DNA of 32,615 nt from Alphaproteobacteria bacterium MarineAlpha5_Bin3 (GTDB taxonomy: Bacteria; Pseudomonadota; Alphaproteobacteria; HIMB59; GCA-002718135): positions 1 to 32,615 of the forward strand of contig PTLB01000005.1 in NCBI GenBank assembly GCA_002938255.1. Reading direction: 5' to 3'. Shown piece after piece: positions 1 through 10,693 of this stretch. The first letter of the stretch is position 1, and every line of letters begins with the position of its first letter. The translations under genes were made by a program, and so were the position numbers. The notes under the pieces were generated by a model. The model had not been told where the DNA came from. It saw only the letters and a program-made list of their open reading frames with translations, and made no database searches.

Positions 1-1930
1 TAAAACCCTCTTTTTCAGTTAATTTTACTAAAATTGAAGGATTTGGTATTGTCTGTACTGATTCAACGGCATTTTTAATAATATTGGTAAAGGCTTGAGT
101 AATTTGAAAATTATCAAATTGGTAAAAAATTTCCTTTGAAGGAAGTTCAATTTTGGTATTTATTTTGGGATATGAGTTTGCATATAAATCAAAAGAGACT
201 TGTAAAGCTTGTGATAAATTATCAAGTTTCACTTCTGCTTTAGGCATTCTCGCAAATGAAGAAAATTCATCAATTAATTTACCAATATCATCAACTTGCT
301 TTGAAATAGTTTTCGTTAAAAGACTAACTTCATCTGAATTAATAGATTTATTCAGAATTTTCTTTTCAATTCTTTCGGCAGAAAGCTTTATTGGTGTTAA
401 AGGATTCTTAACTTCATGAGCAATTTTTTTAGCTATATCCGACCAAGCTGCATGTTTTTCTGCTAAAATAAGAGAGGTTGTATCATCAATAGTTACCACA
501 TAACCATTAATAATATCATCTTTAATTTCTTTAATTATTCTTAAATTAAGGCTCCTAGAATTATCATTAATATGAATTTCAAATTGAAAAGTTTCAATTA
601 TTCTTTGTGATTTCTCAAAATTAATCATTATATCTTTCCATTCAGGGAAAACGGTAATAAAATTTTGATTATCTAAATCAGACTGTTTTTTTCCTAAAAT
701 CTTAATTACAGATTTATTGTAAAGATTTATATCAAAGTTTTGATTTAGTGAGATTACTCCAATTGTTAATAAACTTAAAATTGCCTCAATAAAAATCCTC
801 TTATTTTCATCTTCTTCACTTTTAGATAAAATTTCAGTTTGTTTAAATTGAATTTCACTAATCATTTTATTGTAAGATGATAATAAAATTTTAATTTCAT
901 CAAATTGGTCTTCTTCAGATACTTTAGCATCAAAATTTCCTTTTGATATTTCATTTGCTGATTCAATAAGATTACTTATAGGTTTTGATAATCTTCTTGC
1001 TAAATTAAATCCAACAAGTACTGCGATTAAAATAAAGCAAACTGAAAAAAGAACGAAGATCATTGCGAAAGTAATTTGAATTCCTGCACTTTCTTCTTCT
1101 TTGGTTGTATATATCTCGTATGCCCTTTTCGTGTCGTTTATATGATTCCATATGTTGCTATTAAGATCGCGATTTACTTGGATATACAAATTATCAAGGA
1201 GAATAATTTTTTTATAAGCCGAAATAGAAGCATTATTTTGTTGGAATATATGAACGATATTTTTATCAAGTATTTTAATTGTTGCTTGATCAGGTTGAGT
1301 AAAATTTTTTATATTTTCATCCTTAAAACTAAGCAAAACCTCTCCCTGTCTATTAAAAATATAAATGTTTGCAATAGTGCGTAAATTAATAAATTCACTT
1401 AAAGCATTTAGCATAGGATCAATTTTCACTTGATTGTTCTTTATTGTTTTATTGATTTCTCTAACAATTAGTTCTGTATCAGAAATAAGTTCAGCCTGAA
1501 TTTCATTTTCATAATCTCGAGCAACAATATTGGAATTTACTACAGCATTTTTAACTGCACCTACATACCAAGTACGAAGTTCTAAGTTATAAAATAAAGA
1601 AGTAATGATTACAACGCCAATGGCAGGACCCAATGCCATTGCTGTAAATAGGTTAATAAATTTTACATATAAGCGTGATTCATCATAATTATTTTTACGA
1701 TAAATAAAAATTAATACTATTTGGCGAATAATAATACTTAAAAGAAAAAGTACTAAAATGACATCGACTAGTAAAAAATATTGGAGATTAATGGGATCTT
1801 TAACTAGTTGATTATTAGGAAGCAAAAGATAAAAGGTAATGGAAAAACTTAAAATAATCAAAATTATAAGTAAATAAAAAGAAAATTTAGTAATATAAAT
1901 TGATTTTAAAAACTTAGATAAGTTATTCAT
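1..1930 (-). CDS. ntrY: NtrY-like nitrogen regulation sensor histidine kinase (3' end truncated by window edge)
   Basis: Not in the ORF track because it has no stop inside the window. My minus-strand translation from ATG at 1930 (MNNLSKFLKSIYITKFSFYLL...) is open to the window edge: N-terminal TM segments, a second TM followed by a HAMP-like segment (LARRLSKPISNLIESANEISKGNF), a PAS-like region, and the H-box AWSDIAKKIAHEVKNPLTPIKLSAERI typical of NtrY. Confidence 0.9.
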   Translation of the reverse strand, partial: MNNLSKFLKSIYITKFSFYLLIILIILSFSITFYLLLPNNQLVKDPINLQYFLLVDVILVLFLLSIIIRQIVLIFIYRKNNYDESRLYVKFINLFTAMALGPAIGVVIITSLFYNLELRTWYVGAVKNAVVNSNIVARDYENEIQAELISDTELIVREINKTIKNNQVKIDPMLNALSEFINLRTIANIYIFNRQGEVLLSFKDENIKNFTQPDQATIKILDKNIVHIFQQNNASISAYKKIILLDNLYIQVNRDLNSNIWNHINDTKRAYEIYTTKEEESAGIQITFAMIFVLFSVCFILIAVLVGFNLARRLSKPISNLIESANEISKGNFDAKVSEEDQFDEIKILLSSYNKMISEIQFKQTEILSKSEEDENKRIFIEAILSLLTIGVISLNQNFDINLYNKSVIKILGKKQSDLDNQNFITVFPEWKDIMINFEKSQRIIETFQFEIHINDNSRSLNLRIIKEIKDDIINGYVVTIDDTTSLILAEKHAAWSDIAKKIAHEVKNPLTPIKLSAERIEKKILNKSINSDEVSLLTKTISKQVDDIGKLIDEFSSFARMPKAEVKLDNLSQALQVSFDLYANSYPKINTKIELPSKEIFYQFDNFQITQAFTNIIKNAVESVQTIPNPSILVKLTEKEGF

Positions 1931-2013
1931 TTTAAGAATTTTGTGTCTCTTACAGTGTAAAAAAGTATATATTTAGACCTATTAATTGAATTATTAAAAT
2001 AAAAAATAGATAT

Positions 2014-3156
2014 ATGAAAAATTCACTAATATTGTTAGCAGGTGGAATAGGAAAAAGATTAGGGAATAAGGTGCCAAAACAGTTTGTGAAGTTCGGAAAT
2101 ACCTCTCTTATCGAATACTTTTTGGCACATCTTGATAAATCAATATTTAACAATATAATAATCGCAGTATCTAATAAAAATAGAAAAAAATACTTAAATT
2201 CTCTTAAAAAACAATTTCCTCAACATCAAATTTTTTTTACTTTGGCGGGAAAATCACGCCAGGAATCTTCAAATAATGCTCTCAAGAAACTAAAAATAAA
2301 TAACCCCACAAATGTATTAATTCATGATTCTGCAAGACCAATTGTTTCTAACAAATTAATGCTAAAGATCATAAAATCATTAGAAAAAAATGTTGCTGCT
2401 ATTCCATTTATTTTTCATTTTGATTTAATTAAAATAAAATTACAAAAAAAAATTAAATTAAAAAACAATCATATACTGCATATACAAACTCCTCAAGGTT
2501 TTAAGTATAAAGATATCTTAGAAGCCCACGATCAAACTTCATCAATTAATACAAAAGATGATTCTATATTGATTGAAGAAAATGGAAAAAAAATTAAATT
2601 TATAAAAGGTGAAATTTCTAATTTAAAAATAACTACGAAAGATGATATTGAATATTTCAATAAAATAAAAATTAAGGAGTATAGAAGTGGTATTGGTTAT
2701 GATATTCATAAAATTGATTTTCAATCAAATAAGAAACTTAAATTATGTGGAGTTAAGATAAATCATCCTCCTTTAATTGGTTATTCAGATGCTGATGTGG
2801 GCTTTCATGCAGTTTGTGATAGTATTTTAGGAGCTTTATCAATGAAAGATATTGGGCATTTTTTTAGCAATAAAAATTCAAAATGGAAAAATGCAAATTC
2901 AAAAAAATTTATTGAATTTTGTGCAAAACATTTAAGAGAAAAATATTTTCGAATTATTAATTTAGATATTAATTTTATATGTGAAAGGCCAAATATTAGC
3001 AAAGTTTCAAGTAAAATGAAAAAAAATTTATCTTTGTTACTTAATATATCGTCAAATCAAATCTCAATTAAAGCTACTACAAATGAAAAAATTAGCTTTA
3101 TAGGAAAAGGAGAAGGGATAGCAGCTGAATCTATTGTACAGATAGTTAATGATTAA
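2014..3156 (+). CDS. ispDF: Bifunctional 2-C-methyl-D-erythritol 4-phosphate cytidylyltransferase / 2,4-cyclodiphosphate synthase
   Basis: N-terminal IspD motifs LLAGGIGKRLG..VPKQF and HDSARP; C-terminal IspF motifs GIGYDIHKI, GYSDADVGFHAVCDSILGA, DIGHFF. Confidence 0.95.
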   Translation: MKNSLILLAGGIGKRLGNKVPKQFVKFGNTSLIEYFLAHLDKSIFNNIIIAVSNKNRKKYLNSLKKQFPQHQIFFTLAGKSRQESSNNALKKLKINNPTNVLIHDSARPIVSNKLMLKIIKSLEKNVAAIPFIFHFDLIKIKLQKKIKLKNNHILHIQTPQGFKYKDILEAHDQTSSINTKDDSILIEENGKKIKFIKGEISNLKITTKDDIEYFNKIKIKEYRSGIGYDIHKIDFQSNKKLKLCGVKINHPPLIGYSDADVGFHAVCDSILGALSMKDIGHFFSNKNSKWKNANSKKFIEFCAKHLREKYFRIINLDINFICERPNISKVSSKMKKNLSLLLNISSNQISIKATTNEKISFIGKGEGIAAESIVQIVND

Positions 3157-3616
3157 CTTTTCAAAAATATTTGTAAGTTTATTTTTTGTTGGATATTTTC
3201 CGATTGCTTCAGGAACAGTTGGAACGCTTGTATCCTTAATGTTTATTTTTTTATTTCTAAATTATTTTTCAATTTTTACTATAACCATATTTTTTATTTT
3301 AGTATCAATTGCCTCAGTGATATTTATTAATATATATTCCGATACAATAAAAAAATATGATGCAAGTGAAATTGTAATAGATGAATTTCTTGGTGTATTA
3401 TTTATTATTATTTTTTATGATTACTTTAAATTTACTAATGATTTAAATATGTTTATAATAATTTTTATTCTTTTTCGTTTTTTTGATATTTTAAAACCCT
3501 TCCCAGCTAATTGGATTGATAAAAATGTTAAAAATGCTTGGGGAGTTTTACTTGATGATATATTCGCTAGTATTTATTGTTTAATCATATTATTTTTTCT
3601 TCATGCCATCTTATAA
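3149..3616 (+). CDS. pgpA: Phosphatidylglycerophosphatase A
   Basis: PgpA-like motifs GYFPIASGTVGTL, ASEIVIDEFLG, FRFFDILKPFPANWID, GVLLDDIFA; multiple TM segments; overlaps ispDF by 8 bp. Confidence 0.88.
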   Translation: MINFSKIFVSLFFVGYFPIASGTVGTLVSLMFIFLFLNYFSIFTITIFFILVSIASVIFINIYSDTIKKYDASEIVIDEFLGVLFIIIFYDYFKFTNDLNMFIIIFILFRFFDILKPFPANWIDKNVKNAWGVLLDDIFASIYCLIILFFLHAIL

Positions 3617-4067
3617 AAAAATAATTAATGAATTAATCAAAAGAAATTTTAGTATTTCAGTTGCTGAATCTTGCTCTGGCGGTCAATTAAGCTCGACTAT
3701 TACAAAAGTATCAGGGGTTTCAAAAATTTTTAATATGGGCATAATCACTTATTCTAATCAAGCTAAAAGCAAACTCCTTAAAGTTCCTATATCTAAAATA
3801 ATTAAACATGGTGCAGTAAGTAAAGAAGTAGCCTTATCAATGGTGTTAAATTTAGCTAAATTAAGTAAAAGTAAAATATGTATTTCTACTACGGGCATAT
3901 CCGGCCCATCAGGTGGATCAAAAAATAAACCAGTTGGATTGGTCTATATTGGAATTAAATTTAATAAACAAGTTTTTGTTGTGAAAAATATTTTTATTGG
4001 TGATAGAAAAAAAATTCAAAATGATACTGTAAATTGTGCACTTCAAACTATTAAAGAGCTAATCTAA
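3603..4067 (+). CDS. pncC: CinA C-terminal-domain protein / nicotinamide-nucleotide amidase
   Basis: SVAESCSGGQLSSTIT, GIITYSNQAKSKLL, GAVSKEVA, TGISGPSGGSKNKPVGLVYIG motifs of the CinA-C family. Confidence 0.9.
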   Translation: MPSYKKIINELIKRNFSISVAESCSGGQLSSTITKVSGVSKIFNMGIITYSNQAKSKLLKVPISKIIKHGAVSKEVALSMVLNLAKLSKSKICISTTGISGPSGGSKNKPVGLVYIGIKFNKQVFVVKNIFIGDRKKIQNDTVNCALQTIKELI

Positions 4068-4496
4068 AGTTTCATCAGCTCTTTGTATAAAGGACTCCAT
4101 CATTTTTGATTCAATTAATGGTAAAAATAATTCTGCCAGTTTTTGGTGAAAATAATTAGAAAACTCAAATTCCAAATTAAATACAACTTTAGATTGATTT
4201 TTTTTCAAATCAATAAAATTCCAAATTGTATTCAAATTTTTTAAAGGGCCTTCTATATACTTAGTTTTAATTATTAAAGATTTAGAATCAAAAATAACCT
4301 TAGATGTAAATTTTTGAGAGGGAAATAATTTATAATCAACAATCATATTGGCTTTCATTTGTTTCTTACCTTTGACTAAAATTTCAATTTTTGTACACCA
4401 AGGGATATAGTCTGGGTATTTTTCTACATCCAAAACAATCGAATACAATTCTAATGCTTTATGATTTACAATTATTTCTTTGTTAGTTTCCTTCAT
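4059..4496 (-). CDS. RatA/Coq10-like START-domain protein
   Basis: VNHKALELYSIVLDVEKYPDYIPWCTKIEIL and LNTIWNFIDL patterns; position directly after lipA fits the alphaproteobacterial coq10/ratA homologue. Confidence 0.85.
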   Translation of the reverse strand: MKETNKEIIVNHKALELYSIVLDVEKYPDYIPWCTKIEILVKGKKQMKANMIVDYKLFPSQKFTSKVIFDSKSLIIKTKYIEGPLKNLNTIWNFIDLKKNQSKVVFNLEFEFSNYFHQKLAELFLPLIESKMMESFIQRADETLD

Positions 4497-4500
4497 CTAA

Positions 4501-5433
4501 TCAATGAGATTGCAATGATTTTTGCCTAGCTTTTTTAAGTTTTGAAAAGTCTTCAGAGGCATGGTAGCTCGATCTTGTTAGGGGAGTTGAAGACACCATT
4601 AAAAAACCTTTTGCATAAGCCATGGTGGCATAGGTTTTAAATTCTTCTGGAGTGATAAATCTTTCAATTTTTGCATGTTTTGCTGTGGGCTGTAAATATT
4701 GACCAATTGTTAAAAAATCTACATCAGCAGATCGTAAATCGTCCATCACTTGGTATATCTCTGCCTTAGTTTCTCCCAGCCCCACCATTAAACCCGATTT
4801 GGTAAACAGTGAGGAATGCTTTTTCTTCATGCAATTTAACAGTTCCAAACTTATAAAATATCGCGATCCGGGTCTAATAGTTGCATATAAACGGGGTATA
4901 GTTTCAAGATTATGATTAAAAACATCAGGTAGAGAGAGTGATAAAATTTTCTTTGCATCCTTTTTTTTATAAAAATCAGGAGTTAGTACTTCAATAGTTG
5001 TTTTAGGACATAGATTTCTTAAAGAAGTTATAACATTAACAAAATGTTGTGCTCCTCCATCTTCTAAATCATCACGGTCCACACTAGTAATTACCACATG
5101 ATCTAAATCAAGCTCTTTTACAGTATTTGCTATTTTTAAAGGTTCAAAGACATCCACGAAATTAGGTTTTCCTGTCTTAACATTGCAAAAAGCACAAGCT
5201 CTTGTACAAGTATCGCCTAATATCATAAAAGTTGCATGTTTTTTTTGCCAACATTCTGATATGTTTGGGCAAGCCGCCTCTTCACAAATAGTAATTAAAT
5301 TATTTTTTTTTATAATATCTCTTGTTTTCTTGAATAAATTAGAAGTGGGTGCCTTTACTCTTATCCATGAAGGCTTTTTCGGTATAGGATTAGTTTGTCG
5401 ATTAATTTTTTCAGGATGTCGAATTGTCATCAA
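4501..5433 (-). CDS. lipA: Lipoyl synthase (radical SAM)
   Basis: [13 protein letters not shown], radical SAM motif [34 protein letters not shown]. Confidence 0.97.
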   Translation of the reverse strand: MMTIRHPEKINRQTNPIPKKPSWIRVKAPTSNLFKKTRDIIKKNNLITICEEAACPNISECWQKKHATFMILGDTCTRACAFCNVKTGKPNFVDVFEPLKIANTVKELDLDHVVITSVDRDDLEDGGAQHFVNVITSLRNLCPKTTIEVLTPDFYKKKDAKKILSLSLPDVFNHNLETIPRLYATIRPGSRYFISLELLNCMKKKHSSLFTKSGLMVGLGETKAEIYQVMDDLRSADVDFLTIGQYLQPTAKHAKIERFITPEEFKTYATMAYAKGFLMVSSTPLTRSSYHASEDFSKLKKARQKSLQSH

Positions 5434-6641
5434 ATTATTTCCATATCACTGCTCTTTAACCATAAATCAAAGGGATCTTCTATTATTTCATGAAAATCAT
5501 TCAGCAATTTACCTGCAACAGCTCCATCTAGAACTCTATGATCTGCTGATAATGTTGATTTTAACACACTAATAGGTCTAATCTCTTCCTCAATAACACC
5601 TGGAATTTTTTTAATCGTTCCAACTGCTAGAATAGAAGATTGAGGAGGGTTAATAATAGCTGAAAATTCAACAATACCAAACATTCCAAGATTGGAAATG
5701 GAAATTGTTCCTCCAGTGTATTCATCAGGCTGCAACTTACCAGTCTTAGCTTTATTGACTAACTCTTTGATTTCCTTTGATATTTCAATTAGTCCTTTTT
5801 TATCTGCATTCTTCACTATAGGTGTAATTAATCCCTCTTTTAAAGCAACGGCAATAGACACATCAACAGAGCTATATTTTATAACCTGACCTTCTACCCA
5901 TGATACATTTGTTAATGGGTTTTCCATCTGAGCCAAAGCTAGTGCCTTTACTAGCATATCATTAATTGAAATTTTAGTACCAAAGTTTTCATTAATTTTT
6001 TTTCTTAATTGCAGTAGTTTATCAACTTTTGATTCTATAGTTAAATAAAAATGAGGAACAGTTTGTTTTGATTTTACAGTTCTATCAGCAATAATTTTTC
6101 TCATAGAACTTGGTGCAGAAATATTTTCTTGGGAAGTCTTTATAGAAGACTGACTAGTTTTTTGATTTTTTAAATCCCTTTTGATTACCCTTCCTCCGGG
6201 TCCAGAACCAATGATATTATCTAGTGTTAATTTATCTTTTTTTGCTAAACTTTTAGCATAAGGAGATGCTATAATTTTTTTACCTAATTTTTTTTCAAAA
6301 GAAGATTTTTTGACAACATTATTATCTAAAATTTCTTTTTTTTTAATTTTTCCAACTGTATCTTTAGTTTGGTCTTGATCTCCTTCGTTTTGATCTTTGT
6401 CATCTCCATCCAATATTGCTATGGTAGAATTAACTGGAATATTCGAAGTACCTTCTTCAACAATTAATTTTTCTACCTTTCCTTCATCTACAGCCTCTAC
6501 TTCCATCGTAGCTTTATCAGTTTCAATTTCTGCTAATACATCACCAGCTTTAACTTGATCACCTACTTTGATTAACCATTTTGTTAAAGTGCCTTCCGTC
6601 ATCGTAGGAGACAAAGCAGGCATGGGAATCTTTACAGTCAT
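5430..6641 (-). CDS. pdhC: Pyruvate dehydrogenase complex E2, dihydrolipoamide acetyltransferase
   Basis: N-terminal lipoyl domain ([11 protein letters not shown]...[15 protein letters not shown]), E3-binding domain ([11 protein letters not shown]...[12 protein letters not shown]), catalytic domain with [10 protein letters not shown]. Confidence 0.96.
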   Translation of the reverse strand: MTVKIPMPALSPTMTEGTLTKWLIKVGDQVKAGDVLAEIETDKATMEVEAVDEGKVEKLIVEEGTSNIPVNSTIAILDGDDKDQNEGDQDQTKDTVGKIKKKEILDNNVVKKSSFEKKLGKKIIASPYAKSLAKKDKLTLDNIIGSGPGGRVIKRDLKNQKTSQSSIKTSQENISAPSSMRKIIADRTVKSKQTVPHFYLTIESKVDKLLQLRKKINENFGTKISINDMLVKALALAQMENPLTNVSWVEGQVIKYSSVDVSIAVALKEGLITPIVKNADKKGLIEISKEIKELVNKAKTGKLQPDEYTGGTISISNLGMFGIVEFSAIINPPQSSILAVGTIKKIPGVIEEEIRPISVLKSTLSADHRVLDGAVAGKLLNDFHEIIEDPFDLWLKSSDMEII

Positions 6642-6646
6642 AAAAT

Positions 6647-8008
6647 TTATTGGATATAGCAGACTTCTTCAATAGCAAGAATAATGTCTTCTACTTGAGG
6701 TAAATATTTTTTTTCTAAGACGCTAGAGTAAGGCATTGGCACATCAGCACTATTGATTTTTTTAATAGGAGAATCTAAAAAATCAAAAGCTTCATTTTGA
6801 ACAATGTTAACAATTTCTGATCCTATACTTGCAAAAGGCCAGGATTCCTCGACTGTCACTAGTCTGTTGGTTTTTTTAACAGACTCAATAATTGTTACTT
6901 TATCTAGAGGGCGTATTGTCTGTAAATCAATTACCTCAACGTTAATATCGTGCTTATATTTTAATAATTTAGCTGCCTCCAATGATTTAGAAACCATGAT
7001 TGAATATGTAACGATTGTTGCATCACTACCCTCTAAAGCAATATTGGCAACTCCAAGTGGAATTTCAAAATTAGTGTCAGCAGGTACTTCAGCCTTATAT
7101 CCATATAAAATCTCATTCTCTAAAAAAATAACAGGGTTATCATCATCTATGGCTGACTTAAGCAATCCTTTTGCATTATACGCATTAGAAGGGACTACAA
7201 CCTTTAAGCCAGGGCAATGTGCATACCATGAAGTAAAATCTTGACTATGTTGAGCTGCAACTTGCGATGCTGCACCGTTTGGCCCTCTAAATACTATTGG
7301 GCAATTAATTTGACCTCCAGACATATAGAGAATCTTGGCAGCAGAATTAATAATCTGATCAATGGCCTGCATAGAAAAATTAAATGTCATAAATTCAACT
7401 ATTGGTCTCAAACCTTTAAAAGCACTTCCGATAGCTAAACCAGTAAATCCTTGTTCTGAAATTGGGGTATCAATAATTCTTTTAGGTCCAAACTCCTCTA
7501 ATAAGCCTTGGGTTACTTTGTATGCTCCTTGATACTCTCCGACTTCTTCTCCAATAACAAAAACAGATTCATTTTTTCTCATTTCCTCCGCCATTGCATC
7601 TCTAATGGCTTGTCGCATTGTAATTAAATTTTCATCTAAAGAAGTATCTATATTTTGTTTTTTTTCTTTCAAGCTACTTTTCTGAACTATATTGTTGGTA
7701 GAAATACTAGAGTCTTCATTGTCTTTTGGTTGCTCTGGTAAGTCTTTGTTCTCTTCTTCTTCATTATTGTCACCAGACAAAATTGCTATTGTAGAATTAA
7801 CTGGTATGGATTGCTCTCCTTCCTTATATAATAACTTTTCAATAACTCCTTCATCTACAGTCTCTACTTCCATCGTAGCTTTATCAGTTTCAATTTCGGC
7901 TATAACATCACCAGATTTAATTAAGTCACCTTCCTTAACAAGCCACTTAGTTAAATTTCCTTCTGTCATTGTCGGAGAAAGTGATGGCATCAAGATTTTA
8001 ACTGACAT
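6647..8008 (-). CDS. pdhB: Pyruvate dehydrogenase E1 component beta subunit with N-terminal lipoyl domain
   Basis: N-terminal lipoyl domain ([15 protein letters not shown]), then E1-beta sequence [43 protein letters not shown]. The lipoyl fusion is common in alphaproteobacteria. Confidence 0.96.
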   Translation of the reverse strand: MSVKILMPSLSPTMTEGNLTKWLVKEGDLIKSGDVIAEIETDKATMEVETVDEGVIEKLLYKEGEQSIPVNSTIAILSGDNNEEEENKDLPEQPKDNEDSSISTNNIVQKSSLKEKKQNIDTSLDENLITMRQAIRDAMAEEMRKNESVFVIGEEVGEYQGAYKVTQGLLEEFGPKRIIDTPISEQGFTGLAIGSAFKGLRPIVEFMTFNFSMQAIDQIINSAAKILYMSGGQINCPIVFRGPNGAASQVAAQHSQDFTSWYAHCPGLKVVVPSNAYNAKGLLKSAIDDDNPVIFLENEILYGYKAEVPADTNFEIPLGVANIALEGSDATIVTYSIMVSKSLEAAKLLKYKHDINVEVIDLQTIRPLDKVTIIESVKKTNRLVTVEESWPFASIGSEIVNIVQNEAFDFLDSPIKKINSADVPMPYSSVLEKKYLPQVEDIILAIEEVCYIQ

Positions 8009-8013
8009 TTTTT

Positions 8014-8979
8014 TTATAAATATACGTTTGTGTACAAATCTTCATCTGCAGGAAAGGGGCTGTCAAGAGCATAATCAGCTGCATCTTTTATTTCCTTTAT
8101 GATTTTTTTATTAATATTTTCTAAATCTTTTTTTGAAGCTATTTTTTTTTTAATAATTTCCTGAGAAGCTATCTCCAAAGGATCGTTTAATTTATAGTTT
8201 TCTAGTTCTTCTTTGGATCTATATTTTGCAGGATCTGACATTGAATGGCCTCTGTACCTATAAGTTTGCACTTCTAGAATATATGGACCGTTGCCTTCTC
8301 TCACAAAGTCCCCTGCTTTTTGGGCTGCGTCAATAACTTGAAAAACATTCATTCCGTCAACAATAGTGCCATTAATTCCAAAAGATTCTCCTCTTTTATA
8401 TAGGTCGCTTCCAGCAGCTGCCCTATTAACCGCAGTACCCATTCCATACATATTATTTTCAATAATATATAAAACAGGCAAAGACCATAAAGCCGCTAGA
8501 TTAAATGCCTCAAATACTTGGCCATTATTCATTGCTCCATCACCGATATAAGTTCTACAAATATTTTTTTGATTTTTATATTTAAGAGTAAATGCAATTC
8601 CTGTGCCAATAGGTACTTGTGCTCCGACAATCCCATGACCGCCATAAAAATTATTTTCTTTTGAAAACATATGCATAGAGCCCCCTTTTCCACCCGAATA
8701 ACCATTACTTTTGCCAGTTAATTCAGCCATAATTCTTTTTGGCTCCAAACCCCTTGCAATCATATGTCCATGATCTCTATAAGATGTTACTACACTATCA
8801 TTATTTTTTATGGTCATTAAAACACCCACAACAACGGCTTCCTGACCTATATATAAATGGCAAAAACCGCCTATATGACCCATTCCATACAATTGTGATG
8901 CACGCTCCTCAAACCTTCTGATTTTAAGCATATAGGTGTAAATTTTAATATAATCTTTTTTTAATAGTTTTTTCTTCAT
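8014..8979 (-). CDS. pdhA: Pyruvate dehydrogenase E1 component alpha subunit
   Basis: [27 protein letters not shown] motif [22 protein letters not shown], phosphorylation-loop-like [14 protein letters not shown]. Confidence 0.96.
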   Translation of the reverse strand: MKKKLLKKDYIKIYTYMLKIRRFEERASQLYGMGHIGGFCHLYIGQEAVVVGVLMTIKNNDSVVTSYRDHGHMIARGLEPKRIMAELTGKSNGYSGGKGGSMHMFSKENNFYGGHGIVGAQVPIGTGIAFTLKYKNQKNICRTYIGDGAMNNGQVFEAFNLAALWSLPVLYIIENNMYGMGTAVNRAAAGSDLYKRGESFGINGTIVDGMNVFQVIDAAQKAGDFVREGNGPYILEVQTYRYRGHSMSDPAKYRSKEELENYKLNDPLEIASQEIIKKKIASKKDLENINKKIIKEIKDAADYALDSPFPADEDLYTNVYL

Positions 8980-9028
8980 TTGTAAATTTTTGTAAATTTT
9001 AAATAATAAATTTGTAAATATTTGTCAA
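8979..9028 (-). promoter_or_regulatory. Candidate pdhA promoter/operator region: TTGACA element plus phased TTTGTAAA-type repeats
   Basis: Plus-strand TTTGTAAA at 8979-8986, 8989-8996 and 9011-9018, and TTTGTCAA at 9021-9028. On the minus strand a perfect TTGACA (9028-9023) with a weak TATTTA 17 bp downstream. Confidence 0.45.
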
Positions 9029-9035
9029 TAAATTA

Positions 9036-9347
9036 TTATTCAAATATAATTAAAACTTCGTTTTCACTAACATAGCCTGTTTTTTGACGAATTTGCTCAT
9101 CAAGAAAATCCAAATCTATAGTATTTGTCTGCAATCTTTTAATTCTATCAGTTAATAAAGAATTTTTCTTTTGAAGTGCTGACAATGTCAAGTGGTGTTG
9201 GATATTTTGATTTCTAATTTTATAATAAGAAACTATCCCTCTCTCTCCATTTAATAAAAAATAAAATAAATATAAAAAAATAAAAAAAGAAATTAATAAC
9301 GAAAAAAATAAATATAGTTTATTTTTAAGTGCCAAGGATTTATTCAT
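9036..9347 (-). CDS. FtsB/DivIC-like septum formation initiator
   Basis: Short protein with a single N-terminal TM segment, a coiled-coil and the C-terminal DEQIRQKTGYVSENEVLIIFE motif; lies between eno and pdhA as in other alphaproteobacteria. Confidence 0.82.
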   Translation of the reverse strand: MNKSLALKNKLYLFFSLLISFFIFLYLFYFLLNGERGIVSYYKIRNQNIQHHLTLSALQKKNSLLTDRIKRLQTNTIDLDFLDEQIRQKTGYVSENEVLIIFE

Positions 9348-9365
9348 TTTGATATAATAATTTAA

Positions 9366-9395
9366 ATTAAATCAGAATACATGGGTTTTTGTCAA
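9366..9395 (-). promoter_or_regulatory. Candidate sigma70-type promoter upstream of ftsB
   Basis: Minus strand TTGACA (9395-9390), 18-bp spacer, TTTAAT (9371-9366), ending 18 bp before the ftsB ATG; the -35 overlaps the eno stop codon. Confidence 0.45.
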
Positions 9396-10669
9396 TATCT
9401 AATGATTTGCCTACCTGCAAATTTTGCCTCATTTCCAAGAATCTCTTCAATTCGAAGTAATTGATTATATTTTGAAGTCCTATCTGTTCTTGATAAAGAA
9501 CCAGTTTTTATCTGACCAGCTGCAGTTGCCACTGCTAAATCGGCAATAGTGGTATCTTCTGTTTCACCAGAGCGGTGTGAAATTACATTTGTATAACCAT
9601 TTTTTTTGGCTAAATTTATTGCATCTAAAGTTTCTGACAGAGTTCCAATCTGATTAACTTTTACTAAAATTGAGTTAGCAATTTTTCTATTAATCCCTTC
9701 TTGCAATCTTTCTATATTTGTAACAAATAAATCATCTCCTACTAATTGCGTTCTGGCTCCAATTTCTTTAGTAAGATTTTCCCAACCTTCCCAATCATCC
9801 TCTGACATACCATCTTCAATAGAATAAATTGGGTATGTAGAACTTAAAGCTTTTAAGTATTCTATCATTTCATCAGAAGATAAAATCTTATTTTCTCCTT
9901 TAAGATAATATTTAGAATTTTCATAGAATTCAGTAGAGGCAACATCTAAAGACAACACAATATCTTTATTCATTGATAATCCTGCAGAATTTACTGCTTC
10001 AATTATTAATTCAATCACTTCATTGGAGGAATTAATATTTGGAGCAAAACCACCTTCATCCCCTACATTAATATTTAATCCTTTAGATTTTAATTTTGAT
10101 TTTAAAGAATGAAATATTTCACAACCATATCTAATCGACTCACTAAAATTAGGAGCTCCTATAGGAGCAATCATAAATTCTTGTATATCTACACTGTTAT
10201 CTGCATGTGACCCACCATTTACTATGTTCATCATCGGCACAGGTAAAACAAAATTGTTATCTTTAGACAGATATTTAAAAAGTTCTTCTTTTTTTTGAAA
10301 TGCTAGCGCTTTAGCATAAGCTAGACTAAGAGCTAGAGTTGCATTAGCCCCTAAATTTGATTTATTTTTGGTTCCATCAATAGATAGTAAGTTTTCATCA
10401 AAATCATAAAAATTATCAAAAGACTGATTTATTATTTTAGGGGCTACAATCTCCAAGATATTAGATATAGCTTTTAAAACCCCCTTACCTCCATATCTAC
10501 CTTTGTCATTATCCCTTAATTCGATTGCTTCATGCATACCTGTTGAGGCACCAGAAGGAACGGAGGATCTTCCAAAAGAATTGTCATCGAGATATATATC
10601 ACATTCAACAGTTGGGTTTCCTCTGCTATCCAAAATTTCCCTTGCTTTAATATTCTTGATAATTGCCAT
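9392..10669 (-). CDS. eno: Enolase
   Basis: [85 protein letters not shown]. Confidence 0.98.
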   Translation of the reverse strand: MAIIKNIKAREILDSRGNPTVECDIYLDDNSFGRSSVPSGASTGMHEAIELRDNDKGRYGGKGVLKAISNILEIVAPKIINQSFDNFYDFDENLLSIDGTKNKSNLGANATLALSLAYAKALAFQKKEELFKYLSKDNNFVLPVPMMNIVNGGSHADNSVDIQEFMIAPIGAPNFSESIRYGCEIFHSLKSKLKSKGLNINVGDEGGFAPNINSSNEVIELIIEAVNSAGLSMNKDIVLSLDVASTEFYENSKYYLKGENKILSSDEMIEYLKALSSTYPIYSIEDGMSEDDWEGWENLTKEIGARTQLVGDDLFVTNIERLQEGINRKIANSILVKVNQIGTLSETLDAINLAKKNGYTNVISHRSGETEDTTIADLAVATAAGQIKTGSLSRTDRTSKYNQLLRIEEILGNEAKFAGRQIIRY

Positions 10670-10693
10670 TTCTCTTCACTATCTTTTAAATCA

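Noticed and set aside
153-1384. Plus-strand ORFs (153-419, 1076-1384) at the left end
   Set aside because: The minus strand is one continuous ntrY reading frame from 1930 to the window edge, so these are antisense shadows.
7692-8102. 136-aa plus-strand ORF antisense to pdhB/pdhA
   Set aside because: Entirely antisense to strongly supported coding sequence, low-complexity Ser/Leu-rich translation, no recognisable domain.
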